Assembly: GCA_027451905.1 (NCBI GenBank)
Contig: DAIDHV010000002.1
Span: forward strand, 372,001 to 436,000
Source of the DNA: Armatimonadota bacterium
GTDB taxonomy: Bacteria > Armatimonadota > Fimbriimonadia > Fimbriimonadales > Fimbriimonadaceae
DNA length: 64,000 nt
Reading direction: 5' to 3'
Every line of letters starts with the position of its first letter. Position 1 is the first letter of the stretch. Of this stretch, positions 1 through 8,417 are shown piece by piece. The translations under genes and the position numbers were made by a program. The notes beneath the pieces are model-generated. The model saw nothing but the letters and a program-made list of their open reading frames with translations, did no database searches and was not told the DNA's origin.

Positions 1-364
1 CATCCGGCCCGACTCCAAGGACATCGCATCGAAGTTCCTGAGCAAATTCAGCGACGGCTTCTGCTTTCATGACGTTTTGCTGCAGCCCAATTGATGAAGC
101 GTTGCTTGCGCTTGGCACCGAGCCGGGGGTCAGTAAAACCAAGGTTGACCCCTGCTCTCGCTCTTGGTCAATTAGGGTCGCAAGTCGCCTTATCCCTCCT
201 ATCATTGGGCTTGTGCATCCACAAGGCTCAAGGGAACCGTTGAAGTGACCGCTAATGACGATCCTGGTGAGGGAAGAATGGAGCGATTGGGATGGTTGGG
301 GCTTCCAGTGAAGCCCACCGCTTACAATTCCTAGTGTTGCCGCTGCCCAGCACCAAAATCTCAT
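1..364 (-). CDS. UshA-like periplasmic phosphoesterase, N-terminal part (gene runs off the window)
   Basis: The ORF opens with ATG at 364 and stays open to the window edge, giving about 121 residues without the C-terminus. The N-terminus (MRFWCWAAATLGIVSGG) is a short signal/anchor. It is followed by ISGHFNGSLEPCGC and then SPMIGGIRRLATL, and near the edge by MKAEAVAEFAQELRCDVLGV. The LEPCGC-x-GG pattern followed by an AEA..A...L..D..G.G segment is typical of UshA-like (seleno)protein relatives of the metallophosphatase/5'-nucleotidase superfamily. The metal ligands of the core would lie beyond the window, so the activity is inferred from family. It starts 14 bases after the stop of the DUF1573 gene, so the two are probably co-transcribed. 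Confidence 0.6.
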   Translation of the reverse strand, partial: MRFWCWAAATLGIVSGGLHWKPQPSQSLHSSLTRIVISGHFNGSLEPCGCTSPMIGGIRRLATLIDQEREQGSTLVLLTPGSVPSASNASSIGLQQNVMKAEAVAEFAQELRCDVLGVGPD

Positions 365-378
365 CTCGGGTGCATTAC

Positions 379-2106
379 CTACTCCGCAAACCGGCCCGAA
401 ACGGGAACTTTGATAATGGGCTGGGATGGTGAGTTGGTTCTCAACGTGAGAGTTGCCTGAATTGGGCCAAATCCTGGCTTGCGGAGGTACCGGATCGTGA
501 TCGTGTGAGAACTCCCCCGCCCATTTCCAGAAGTCCTCACCGAAAACTGGGGAAGGTTGAGGGATGCGCTGAGGATTCTAAACTGGCGGCCTGGCCAAGA
601 AACTTGAACTGAAAAAGGCCGAAAGCTTTGCCCGACTGGTCCAAGAAAGACTGGCGATGGATCGCAGACAATGCCATTTTGCAAGTAGATTGTGTTATTG
701 ATGGCACCAAAAACGGAATCATTTGTGCTGAGGTTCAAGGTCACGGGCACTCTTTGATTCTTGAAGTCCTTGGGGATCGTAATAAGGAAGCGGTACCCAT
801 CAATCGTCTGCTCCCCATCACCAACTTTGACTTTGCCATGGAAAGGAGATTCGGAGACATGAAATCCAGCCGGCTGCACCGTCCAACCCAGGGGTTTGAC
901 GCTTGGTCCATAAAACTCTAGATATTCCACAATATGCCGCTCGCCATGATGAATGGTCAAATTGGTAATGCTGGCGTCTAGACTTCCAGTCGATTGATGA
1001 ACACTAGACTGGGTAATGAATCGAAAGCGGCGCTTGATATTGACATCCACGGGGATGGTGATTTCGGAAGCACCTGGGTCGTTGGTAAATAAGTAAAGTT
1101 CTTTGTGGACCTCGGATCCATAGGCAGTAGTATCCATGCCCATTTTATAAAATCCAGTTTGACCGGCGGAGAGATCTAAAGGTGGTTCTTGAGTAAAGCA
1201 AGAGCAGTCTGGATGAAGTACCGTTTTCAGGGTTCCTTTTCCATAGTTTGTGACCTGAAGAGTTATTGAGAGCTGATCCCCTTGGACAACGCCTTTCGTC
1301 ACAACAACATTTTGCGGATCAAGAGAGATCTTAGGACTATTGACGGCAACCGCTTGGCGATCCCTGGTTGCCTTCAACAAGTCATCGACAAGGGTTAGGT
1401 TCTTATCAACAATGACTTGGTCAGAAGGCAGGCCAACATGGGTCCCCGTGTCGGGTCCGTTAACCAAGTGGGCAAAGCTGCTTGGGTTGGGGCTTTCATG
1501 CAGCCCAAAGTATTGGCTTAGGCCATATTTAATCGAGTTGTCAACTTCTAGGGCACTTGATCTTTGAAGCGGATCTCCTCTTTTGAGCCCGACTATAATC
1601 TCGTAAGGAGCTGAGCCTCCATGATTAAATACGGCGACGGAAGCAGGGATTTGAGAGTCATTGACTTTGGCAAGATGATCGGCGTACTCGATGCTGAGGT
1701 TTGGCTTCAGGGTTCCTTGGCTGTACAGGGGATCGGTTGTTGAAAAGAACGTTAGTCGGATGGGAAGACCATTTTGCCAAGCGGACAATGCGTCTTGTAG
1801 GGCACTAAAGTAGTCTGACCTCAATTGCTTTGGGACCGCCGAATCATCGTACCGAATCGTAATCACCCTCTTGGGAAGATATTGGGCTAAGGCAGCTGCT
1901 TTTTCGAACTGGCCCAGACTGAGTTGGTTTTCTACTCCCTCAACCAATTGCAAGAACTCCCTGCTGTCACCTGGTTCAACTGGAGGAATATCGGCCGTAG
2001 TTGGCTTGGTTTTTGCTTGAATTGATGCAGATCTTATTTGAGTTGGCGAAGGAAAGGATAAATCAATATGAGGTCGAAAAAGAAGGGCTGCCAAAGCAAA
2101 TATCAT
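379..2106 (-). CDS. Secreted DUF1573-containing protein with a degenerate metallopeptidase-like N-terminal half
   Basis: 575 residues, starting at ATG 2106. A hydrophobic N-terminus (MIFALAALLF) suggests export. Residues about 80-240 resemble a matrixin-type domain (RYDD, ALSAWQNGLPIRLTF, LSIEYADHL), but the place where a zinc HExxHxxGxxH motif would be reads YGLSQYFGLHES, so catalysis is unlikely. Residues about 265-365 form a DUF1573 Ig-like domain with the typical C-x-C (HPDCSCF) and TNDPG strand. Two further beta-rich segments of similar type follow, ending in NSPSQPIIKVPVSGRF. DUF1573 domains are known in exported proteins of unclear function. It lies directly upstream of the UshA-like gene, in the same direction, which suggests a shared envelope role. 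Confidence 0.65.
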   Translation of the reverse strand: MIFALAALLFRPHIDLSFPSPTQIRSASIQAKTKPTTADIPPVEPGDSREFLQLVEGVENQLSLGQFEKAAALAQYLPKRVITIRYDDSAVPKQLRSDYFSALQDALSAWQNGLPIRLTFFSTTDPLYSQGTLKPNLSIEYADHLAKVNDSQIPASVAVFNHGGSAPYEIIVGLKRGDPLQRSSALEVDNSIKYGLSQYFGLHESPNPSSFAHLVNGPDTGTHVGLPSDQVIVDKNLTLVDDLLKATRDRQAVAVNSPKISLDPQNVVVTKGVVQGDQLSITLQVTNYGKGTLKTVLHPDCSCFTQEPPLDLSAGQTGFYKMGMDTTAYGSEVHKELYLFTNDPGASEITIPVDVNIKRRFRFITQSSVHQSTGSLDASITNLTIHHGERHIVEYLEFYGPSVKPLGWTVQPAGFHVSESPFHGKVKVGDGEQTIDGYRFLITIPKDFKNQRVPVTLNLSTNDSVFGAINNTIYLQNGIVCDPSPVFLGPVGQSFRPFSVQVSWPGRQFRILSASLNLPQFSVRTSGNGRGSSHTITIRYLRKPGFGPIQATLTLRTNSPSQPIIKVPVSGRFAE

Positions 2107-2197
2107 GGTGTAATTGTGACTCGCAATAAAAGACTACTGGATTGACGCTTTAATTGAAGACTGAATTCAAATCTAGCTATGCCTTTTAATCTGAGAT

Positions 2198-3314
2198 CTA
2201 CTCAATAAACGCATCTTCAGCGGGTGGGCGTTTCAAATAGGCTTCAATAAAACCATCAATATCGCCATCTAAAACACCAGTAACATTGCCAGTCTCGAAG
2301 CCCGTGCGGTGATCTTTGACCATCGTGTAGGGCTGCATAACGTAGCTTCTGATTTGGCGTCCCCAACTGGCAGCTCCCCCTTCGTTTCGAATGGCTTGGC
2401 TTCTTTGATTGGACTCAGAGTGTTGGAGTTCATTGAGCCTTGCTCGCAATACCGACATGGCGCTGGCTCGATTTTTATGCTGGCTTCTTTCGTTTTGACA
2501 TTGAACAACAAGCCCGGTTGGGATATGGGTGATCCGTACCGCAGACTCGGTTTTATTGACGTGCTGGCCGCCTGCTCCTCCCGATCTCAACGTTTCAACC
2601 TGAATGTCTTTCTCGTCAATCTCCACTTCATTTTCTTCAACTTCGGGTAAGACTTCAATCTTGGCAAAGCTAGTATGCCGGCGTGAATTAGCATCAAAAG
2701 GAGAAATGCGAACTAGGCGATGAACTCCGTGTTCCGCCTTGAGGTATCCGTACACGCTTTCACCCGATATTTCTAGCTGCACCGATCGAAATCCGGCTGA
2801 ATCGCCGGGAGTTTCGCTAAGGATTTCGCACTTAAATCCTCGTCTTTCTGCCCACCTTGTGTACATCCGGTAGAGCATGGAAGCCCAATCACAAGACTCG
2901 GTTCCACCGGCTCCAGCGTTGATTTCGAGGAGGGCATTGCGATGGTCATCTTCACCGGATAGGAGGGTTTTTAGCTCGAATGAGTCTAAATCTTTGAGGA
3001 ACTGGACTGCCATGCGATCTGCTTCTTTCTGCATCTCTTGATCGGGGCTGTCTTGAAGCATGTCGTTGAGCTCTAAGACGTCCTTAAAGGTCTTTTCTAA
3101 TTCGAAAAGGGGCACCATTTCCGCTTTTAATCGAGAGGCACGCTGTAGAATTTTTTGAGCCGCCTGTGGGTCATCCCAAAAACCAGGTTCTTGAGAGGCT
3201 GCTTCTAATGAAGAAATATCGGCTTGCTTGCGATCGAGGTCAAAGATGCCCCCTAATGGCGTCTAATCGAGACCGAGCGTTGCCAAGCAATTCGGATTGA
3301 TCTTGCGTAAGCAC
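2198..3314 (-). CDS. prfB: Peptide chain release factor 2, with programmed +1 frameshift
   Basis: RF2 recognises UGA and UAA stop codons and triggers peptide release on the ribosome. The main frame contains the stop-recognition SPF motif (VRISPFDANS) and the catalytic GGQ (RSGGAGGQHVNK). The first codons lie in another frame: GTG at 3314 opens 24 codons ending AGG GGG CAT CTT TGA. This is the classic RF2 recoding site: an internal Shine-Dalgarno AGGGGG, a CTT slip codon and an in-frame TGA at 3242-3240. A +1 shift continues as DLDRKQADIS, EPGFWDDPQAAQ and then MVPLFELEKTF. The full product is about 371 residues, a normal RF2 length. Autoregulation by RF2 level follows from the known mechanism. 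The GTG start is chosen because a TGA lies seven codons upstream in the same frame. Confidence 0.95.
3239..3254 (-). promoter_or_regulatory. RF2 programmed +1 frameshift signal
   Basis: On the minus strand the bases read AGGGGGCATCTTTGAC. AGGGGG acts as a Shine-Dalgarno-like stimulator three bases before the CTT slip codon, and TGA followed by C is a weak termination context. This matches the E. coli site AGGGGGTATCTTTGAC except for one base. Confidence 0.95.
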
Positions 3315-3361
3315 GTGAGAAAGGATACCTTGGCAAGCTCAATGCTGAACCAAGCGACTTT

Positions 3362-3407
3362 AGATGACTGCGAATGAAAACTGAAGATGACTGCGAATGA
3401 AAACTGA
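3362..3407. repeat. Perfect 23-bp tandem duplication
   Basis: The unit agatgactgcgaatgaaaac plus tga occurs twice back to back (3362-3384 and 3385-3407) with no mismatch. It lies in the 179-bp gap between the divergent prfB and the secreted-protein gene at 3494, where promoters for both should be. Confidence 0.85.
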
Positions 3408-3493
3408 GACAAAAGTGTGCTGAACGAAAAAGTTCAGGCAAAGCGTCATAATACCGATTAAGCGCGTCTTGAAGGTGCGCGAGGTTTCCTTAT

Positions 3494-5500
3494 ATGAATC
3501 AAATTCAATTGAAGAGGATGATTGGCATGCTAGCCGTGGTTGCCGCATCTTCTTACTGTCTAGCAGGAGGTCAGATCAAACCTTCTCCTTTGCAGGTCAA
3601 AACTGTAACTGGGTACAGGCTTGCTCCAGTTCAATCGGCAACTTTCAATACTCTTTCTCTTCCTATTCAGATCAACAATCACTTTCTGATTCGAGGAGAA
3701 ATGGAGCACGACAACCCAATTCCACCCCTCAAGTGGAATTTCAACCATGGGACTGCTTCGACGGTTCCGGTCGGAAGCGCAACTTTGATTGGTGCTCCAA
3801 AGGTGCAATATAAATATCCGGGGATTGGGGCAACGGGTTGGGTGCCACCAGACGTCAATATTGGGGTTGGGCCATCCTATATCACCGAAACCGTTAATGC
3901 AACCGTTGCGTTCTTCAACAAGGCCACCGGTGCGATGGTTTTCTCTCAGGACTTCCAAACATTCTTTGCGCCTCTTAATCCAACCTCATTCCTGTTTGAC
4001 CCTAAAACGATGTATGATCCGATTTCACAGCGATTCTTCGTGATGGCTGATGAACAAGATTCCACAGGCAACGTTAGCAAGTTGGATATTGCGGTTTCCG
4101 CAAATTCGGACCCCAATGGAAGTTGGCATGAGTACCGAATTCAGGCAGCTCAGACGATTGGCGGCAATGCGTATTGGTTGGACTATCCTAGCCTAGCCTG
4201 TAGCAGCACCGGAGTTGTTATGACGGGAAACATGTTTCCGTTTAGCAACGGCGGGTTTGGTGGAGTCCAGTTCATTGTGCTTCCAAAGGCACCGATGCTG
4301 ATTGGCAACCCAGTCACCCCCGTGTCAATTCAAGATGCCTCGGCAGGATCGGCCCAGATGGCTCGTAATTGGGAAGCCACTCAATCCGACGTATACGGTA
4401 TGGCCCTCTCTTCCAGCTCAACAATGAGGGTTTATGATATTCAGAATCCAAATACTACAAAGCCAAGTCTGAAGATGGTTGACGTAGCTATACCTGCCTT
4501 CACTGGCGCTAATGCTGCCAATAGCATAGACGGGACAACCCTGGACACTATCGGAGACCGAATCTTTAATGCCTATGAAAGAAACGGCCATCTTTTGGCT
4601 GGTCACTCGGTACTCGGTCCAACCGGAACTTCAAATGCCCGCTGGTACCAATTTGCGATCAATGGATGGCCAACAAGTGGAAATGCTCCAACTCTGCTTC
4701 AGTCTGGGCAAATCAGTTCTGGCGCAAGTGATGACGATTTTCAACCTGCCATTGACGAGAACAAGTTTGGAGACATTTCCGTTCTCTTTTCTCGAAGCAA
4801 TCCTCAAGTTGAAGCCGATATCTTGCTGTCTACCCGGGTTTTCACCGATCCGTTGGGTCAAACCACGGTTCCGCTGGTTCTGCAAAGATCAGTCGGTACT
4901 GCACCTTACACCGCTTTTCGATGGGGGGACTTTTTTGAGGTTGCGATTGATCCGGTTGATAATTCCACGTTCTGGGGCGGAGAAGAAGCGATTGATGCCA
5001 ACGGAAACTGGCAGACTTATTTCTTCACTTGGACAACCAACGTTGACACCGGTGGAGTGAACTACCTTCCAACCGGGTACACGGTTCTTCAAGGCACCCA
5101 AACTGGAGGCACGCTCGGTTCTTTTGATGCAGTTGACCATAACACCTTTAACATGAACTCTGGAATTCAGAAAGGGTATGGCAGCGTGACGAACGTCGAA
5201 ACCACTTACAGTGGGATACCGGCTCCAAATCGATACATGGCGGCTACGTACGACGTCAACACCTTGCCAGGGGCTACTGTGTTCTTGTACGCTTATAATT
5301 ACACAACCCAGGTGTTTGACCTCATCAGCACGAAACCGGCACTGTCGACGGCACCGGTCACGGTGAACATCGCCAACTACAATAACTATCTCAACAATGG
5401 GCAAGCCAAGTTGATGCTGAGAGAAGCGATTCCTAATCGAACAAAGCTAAACATCATGTTCCCCGATCAAACCGATCAGCTCATTATCAGTTCCGAATAA
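3494..5500 (+). CDS. Large secreted protein of unknown function, probable beta-propeller
   Basis: 668 residues. The start ATG at 3494 is supported by GAGG nine bases upstream. Residues 1-25 form a signal peptide ending SSYCLAGG. The mature part is rich in Gly, Asn, Thr and aromatic strands, with segments such as WVPPDVNIGVGPSYITETVN, FDPKTMYDPISQRFFVMAD and DANGNWQTYFFTW. These are typical of exported proteins from soil bacteria that look like propellers or viral-neuraminidase-like folds. No catalytic motif is visible. It is monocistronic: a hairpin terminator follows within 20 bases. Confidence 0.6.
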   Translation: MNQIQLKRMIGMLAVVAASSYCLAGGQIKPSPLQVKTVTGYRLAPVQSATFNTLSLPIQINNHFLIRGEMEHDNPIPPLKWNFNHGTASTVPVGSATLIGAPKVQYKYPGIGATGWVPPDVNIGVGPSYITETVNATVAFFNKATGAMVFSQDFQTFFAPLNPTSFLFDPKTMYDPISQRFFVMADEQDSTGNVSKLDIAVSANSDPNGSWHEYRIQAAQTIGGNAYWLDYPSLACSSTGVVMTGNMFPFSNGGFGGVQFIVLPKAPMLIGNPVTPVSIQDASAGSAQMARNWEATQSDVYGMALSSSSTMRVYDIQNPNTTKPSLKMVDVAIPAFTGANAANSIDGTTLDTIGDRIFNAYERNGHLLAGHSVLGPTGTSNARWYQFAINGWPTSGNAPTLLQSGQISSGASDDDFQPAIDENKFGDISVLFSRSNPQVEADILLSTRVFTDPLGQTTVPLVLQRSVGTAPYTAFRWGDFFEVAIDPVDNSTFWGGEEAIDANGNWQTYFFTWTTNVDTGGVNYLPTGYTVLQGTQTGGTLGSFDAVDHNTFNMNSGIQKGYGSVTNVETTYSGIPAPNRYMAATYDVNTLPGATVFLYAYNYTTQVFDLISTKPALSTAPVTVNIANYNNYLNNGQAKLMLREAIPNRTKLNIMFPDQTDQLIISSE

Positions 5501-5519
5501 AGAACTCGGATATTAAGAA

Positions 5520-5549
5520 AAGGCTGCCTTACTTGGGCAGCCTTTTTTT
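5520..5549 (+). terminator. Rho-independent terminator
   Basis: A nine-base stem AAGGCTGCC / GGCAGCCTT with a seven-base loop is followed by a run of T. It ends the gene at 3494-5500. It also touches the stop codon of the convergent FliT-like gene, and could serve both directions, though the T-run is better on the plus strand. Confidence 0.85.
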
Positions 5550-5874
5550 ACGAGGCTTTCTTAAACCTTGAGCTTTGGGATGGCTTTTGGTAGGCAGAGA
5601 TAGCCTTGCGATGGGTTTGGATGCGGCTCTGAGCTTCTCCGATTGAGTTCCTTGTTGCCTCTGCTTTTCTTTGAATCTTAGCGTCTATACTATTCAGCTT
5701 TTCAAGCAGCTCCTTGGAAGGACCACCAAGCCGAGTTATTTCAGGAAGAAGGGTAGCTCGCTCATCCAAAAAGATTTGGGCTTCCGTCCAGCGGCTGCAT
5801 CGGATGGCCTCTTCAAATGCTGTCGTCAGCAATAAAAATCTTGCTTCTGGGCCCTTTAGCGCGTCAGGCAGCAT
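5548..5874 (-). CDS. Small helical protein after fliS, FliT-like flagellar chaperone candidate
   Basis: About 108 residues from ATG 5874 (a TTG at 5880 is also possible). The start overlaps the end of fliS, indicating translational coupling. The sequence is mostly helical: an N-terminal helix bundle (LLLTTAFEEAIRCSRWTEAQ) and a long charged coiled coil (LLEKLNSIDAKIQRKAEATR), with a basic tail. FliT proteins are small helical export chaperones commonly encoded just downstream of fliS. The assignment rests on size, helicity and position rather than on a recognised motif. Confidence 0.5.
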   Translation of the reverse strand: MLPDALKGPEARFLLLTTAFEEAIRCSRWTEAQIFLDERATLLPEITRLGGPSKELLEKLNSIDAKIQRKAEATRNSIGEAQSRIQTHRKAISAYQKPSQSSRFKKAS

Positions 5875-6271
5875 GAGCAATCTCTTCGATGTTGGTCTTC
5901 AGTTGATCTTCTAAGGTCATCCAGCTTAAGCGAAGCTCAGACATGATCTTGATGGAAGTGTCGACGGGATCGGTTTGATCATAGACATTGGCATTGATGA
6001 GCTGCTGCAAAACGTAAGAGTAAAGCGACATTAAGTTGTGGGCAATTTCCCCACCGGATTCCATATCGAGGCTAGACATGAGCTCAAGGACAATTTTTTG
6101 GGCCCTTTGTAGGTAGTCATTTTGACGGCTGTAGTCTTTTTGCAAGATCGCTTCTTTGCCAGACTCCATGAATCGAAGCGCGCCATCGTATAGCATGATG
6201 ACCAGCTTGAGTGGAGATGCGCTGTTAACCGCGTTCTTTTTGTATTCTTCAACGAGATTTCTATATGCCAC
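5864..6271 (-). CDS. fliS: Flagellar export chaperone FliS
   Basis: FliS binds flagellin C-termini in the cytoplasm and prevents early polymerisation before export. The product contains the family core: Y..N.V..ASP.KLV.MLYDGALRF, then a helix-rich body with LQRAQKIVLELMSSLDMESG and the conserved L..Y......A. The open frame extends upstream to 6361, but GTG at 6271 is preferred. It gives VAYRNLVEEYKKN at the family's usual N-terminus and has AGGA eight bases upstream. This yields 135 residues, a typical length. Its presence implies a flagellated organism. Confidence 0.85.
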   Translation of the reverse strand: MAYRNLVEEYKKNAVNSASPLKLVIMLYDGALRFMESGKEAILQKDYSRQNDYLQRAQKIVLELMSSLDMESGGEIAHNLMSLYSYVLQQLINANVYDQTDPVDTSIKIMSELRLSWMTLEDQLKTNIEEIAHAA

Positions 6272-6373
6272 CGAACGATTCCTGTCAGAGAAAGTTTGAA
6301 AACTCCCTGTAATGTTTATTGGAAATTCTAGGCTGGTTCTCAGGTTATTTTGTGAGAGCACTGAATAGAATCT

Positions 6374-6835
6374 TCATTTCATTGACAATTCCGACTTCGG
6401 AGTGACAATCATAGCAGTGGCAACGCAAAAGAAGCCATAGCAGGTAGGCGCCAGCCATACCAAATAAATTGGGTACGTTGGCTTGATGCCCTGGCGGGCT
6501 TCAAATTCCAAAAAAACCTGTTGAAATCGCAAATAAAGAAACACGGCAACCGTAACTGCTCCGGCGCAAAAGCCACAGGCACCGGCAAGACCCGCTTTTC
6601 GGCTTAAGTAGATTCCAAAGAGGTAGGCAGGGGCAAGGCCAAAGAGAGCTCCCCGGATTAAGATATTCGTTTTCGCAATTTCTTGAAAGGCAAGGAATGG
6701 CCAAATCGAAAGCAAGTAGAAAGTAATCGAGCCGGCAACAAAAGCACTGCATCCACCAATGATTTGGCTTTCAAAGTCCAATTTTTTGGATTTTGTACCT
6801 GGAGGCAGGGGCTCATCGGTCTTGAGAGGTTCCAA
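6374..6835 (-). CDS. Four-helix inner-membrane protein of unknown function
   Basis: 153 residues. A TTG start at 6835 is preceded by TTGGAG seven bases upstream. After a 25-residue polar N-terminus, four hydrophobic segments follow (around GGCSAFVAGSITFYLLSIW, ALFGLAPAYLFGIYL, AGACGFCAGAVTVAVFLYL and WLAPTCYGFFCVATAMIV). No family is recognised. It lies 102 bases upstream of fliS in the same direction and is divergent from acpP. Confidence 0.55.
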   Translation of the reverse strand: MEPLKTDEPLPPGTKSKKLDFESQIIGGCSAFVAGSITFYLLSIWPFLAFQEIAKTNILIRGALFGLAPAYLFGIYLSRKAGLAGACGFCAGAVTVAVFLYLRFQQVFLEFEARQGIKPTYPIYLVWLAPTCYGFFCVATAMIVTPKSELSMK

Positions 6836-6914
6836 CTAACAACTCCAATGCTACCGCACAAAATCGAACCAACACCTGTGAAAAGTGGCAGGCTATTCTG
6901 GTATCTTTTTGCCC

Positions 6915-7154
6915 ATGGCCGAAGAAATAATGCAACGTGTGGTCAAGGTAACTGTGTCTAAGTTAGGCGTCAACGAAACCGAGGTGGTTCCGTCCGCTTC
7001 CTTTCAAGACGATCTAGGGGCTGATTCGCTTGATTTGGTTGAGCTTGTTATGGGTTTTGAAGAAGAGTTCAACGTGCAGATTCCAGACGATCAGGTCACC
7101 AGCATCCGCACCGTTCAAGATGCTGCTGATTACATTCAGAAAAACGTTGCCTAA
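6915..7154 (+). CDS. acpP: Acyl carrier protein
   Basis: 79 residues, carrying fatty acyl intermediates on a 4'-phosphopantetheine arm. The modified serine is in the motif [11 protein letters not shown], followed by [10 protein letters not shown]. The start at 6915 gives MAEEIMQRV, the usual ACP N-terminus; a longer in-frame ORF from 6885 adds ten residues not found in the family. No strong Shine-Dalgarno is visible. The stop codon is directly followed by the fabF ATG, so the two are one operon. Confidence 0.93.
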   Translation: MAEEIMQRVVKVTVSKLGVNETEVVPSASFQDDLGADSLDLVELVMGFEEEFNVQIPDDQVTSIRTVQDAADYIQKNVA

Positions 7155-8411
7155 ATGAGTCTGTCTCACGAGCCGTCTGGCCGTGTTGTCGTAACTGGAA
7201 TAGGGGGTGTAACACCTTTAGGCACCGGCGTCGACAAGTTTTGGCCTGCCTTAACCTCTGGTCAAAACGGAATCTGCAGGGTCACTCTTTGCGATCCCGA
7301 CCTCTTTTCTACCCAAATCGCGGCAGAAGTCAAAGACTTCAACCCCGAGGATTGGATCGAGAAGAAAGACGCCAGGCGCATAGATCGCTTTATCGCGTTT
7401 GCAGTTGCAGCCTCTACAATGGCCCTGGAAGACAGCAAAATTGAGATTTCGGATGAACTCCGGGATGAATTTGGCGTCTTAATCGGTTCGGGAATTGGCG
7501 GGCTCACTCTGTTGGGAGACCAGCATCGGGTGCAAATTGAACGGGGACCTAGCCGCGTGACTCCCTTTTTGGTTCCTTACATGATTCCAGATATGGCAAG
7601 TGGGTTCACCTCTATTGTTCACAATCTTAGGGGGCCCAATACCTGCGTGGTTACTGCATGCGCCACCGGTACTAACTGTATTGGCGATGCTTACCATATC
7701 ATCCGAAGGGGAGATGCGGTAGCCATGCTTGCTGGCGGCGCCGAAGCTCCCATCAACGAAATTGGCATTGCCGCATTTTCTGCGGCACGAGCTATGAGTA
7801 CGAGGAATGACGACCCCGAGCATGCCTCCCGCCCTTTTGAAAAGAGTAGAGATGGATTCGTCATGGGAGAAGGGGCAGCCGTCCTTGTGTTGGAAGATCG
7901 TGACTTTGCGATCAAACGCGGGGCTAAGATTTACGGCGAAATCATTGGCTATGGAATGAGCGGCGATGCCCACCACATCACCATGCCGCTTGAGGGCCAC
8001 GAAGGAGCGGTTCGATCAATGCGGATGGCGCTAAAGAACGCGAAAATTGGTGCTTCGGAAATTGATTATGTGAATGCCCATGGCACTTCGACCGAAATCA
8101 ATGATCGCTATGAGACGATGGCTTACAAGACGGTGTTTGGAGAGGATGCATACCAAGTGCCAATCAGTTCAACAAAATCTATGACCGGCCACATGCTTGG
8201 TGCAGCAGGAGCACTTGAGGCCCTGATTTGCCTGAAGGTCATGGAAGACTCTTTGATCCCGCCCACCATCAATTACTTTGAACCAGACCCTGATTGCGAT
8301 CTAGATTATGTGCCCAATGTTTGCCGGAAAAAAGATGTCAACATTTCTCTTAGCAACAGTTTTGGGTTCGGCGGACATAACGCCACAATAATCTTCAAGA
8401 AAGGTGAGTGA
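7155..8411 (+). CDS. fabF: Beta-ketoacyl-ACP synthase II
   Basis: 418 residues, condensing malonyl-ACP with acyl-ACP in fatty acid elongation. The thiolase-fold Cys-His-His triad is visible: active Cys in VTACATGTN, His in VNAHGTSTEIND and His in STKSMTGHMLGAAGALE, with the Gly-rich C-terminal loop NSFGFGGHNATIIF. The N-terminus (VVVTGIGGVTPLGTGV) is canonical. It is immediately downstream of acpP, as in many bacteria. Confidence 0.95.
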   Translation: MSLSHEPSGRVVVTGIGGVTPLGTGVDKFWPALTSGQNGICRVTLCDPDLFSTQIAAEVKDFNPEDWIEKKDARRIDRFIAFAVAASTMALEDSKIEISDELRDEFGVLIGSGIGGLTLLGDQHRVQIERGPSRVTPFLVPYMIPDMASGFTSIVHNLRGPNTCVVTACATGTNCIGDAYHIIRRGDAVAMLAGGAEAPINEIGIAAFSAARAMSTRNDDPEHASRPFEKSRDGFVMGEGAAVLVLEDRDFAIKRGAKIYGEIIGYGMSGDAHHITMPLEGHEGAVRSMRMALKNAKIGASEIDYVNAHGTSTEINDRYETMAYKTVFGEDAYQVPISSTKSMTGHMLGAAGALEALICLKVMEDSLIPPTINYFEPDPDCDLDYVPNVCRKKDVNISLSNSFGFGGHNATIIFKKGE

Positions 8412-8417
8412 TTCTCG

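Noticed and set aside
1-70. Possible QueG-like start at ATG 70 on the minus strand
   Set aside because: The frame extends upstream to ATG 364 with a signal segment and the LEPCGC motif, which better explains the sequence.
3560-3958. Minus-strand open frame opposite the secreted protein
   Set aside because: A shadow of the real plus-strand gene, which has a signal peptide and a ribosome-binding site.
7479-8000. Minus-strand open frame within fabF
   Set aside because: It is the antisense of a conserved enzyme with all active residues, and has no features of its own.
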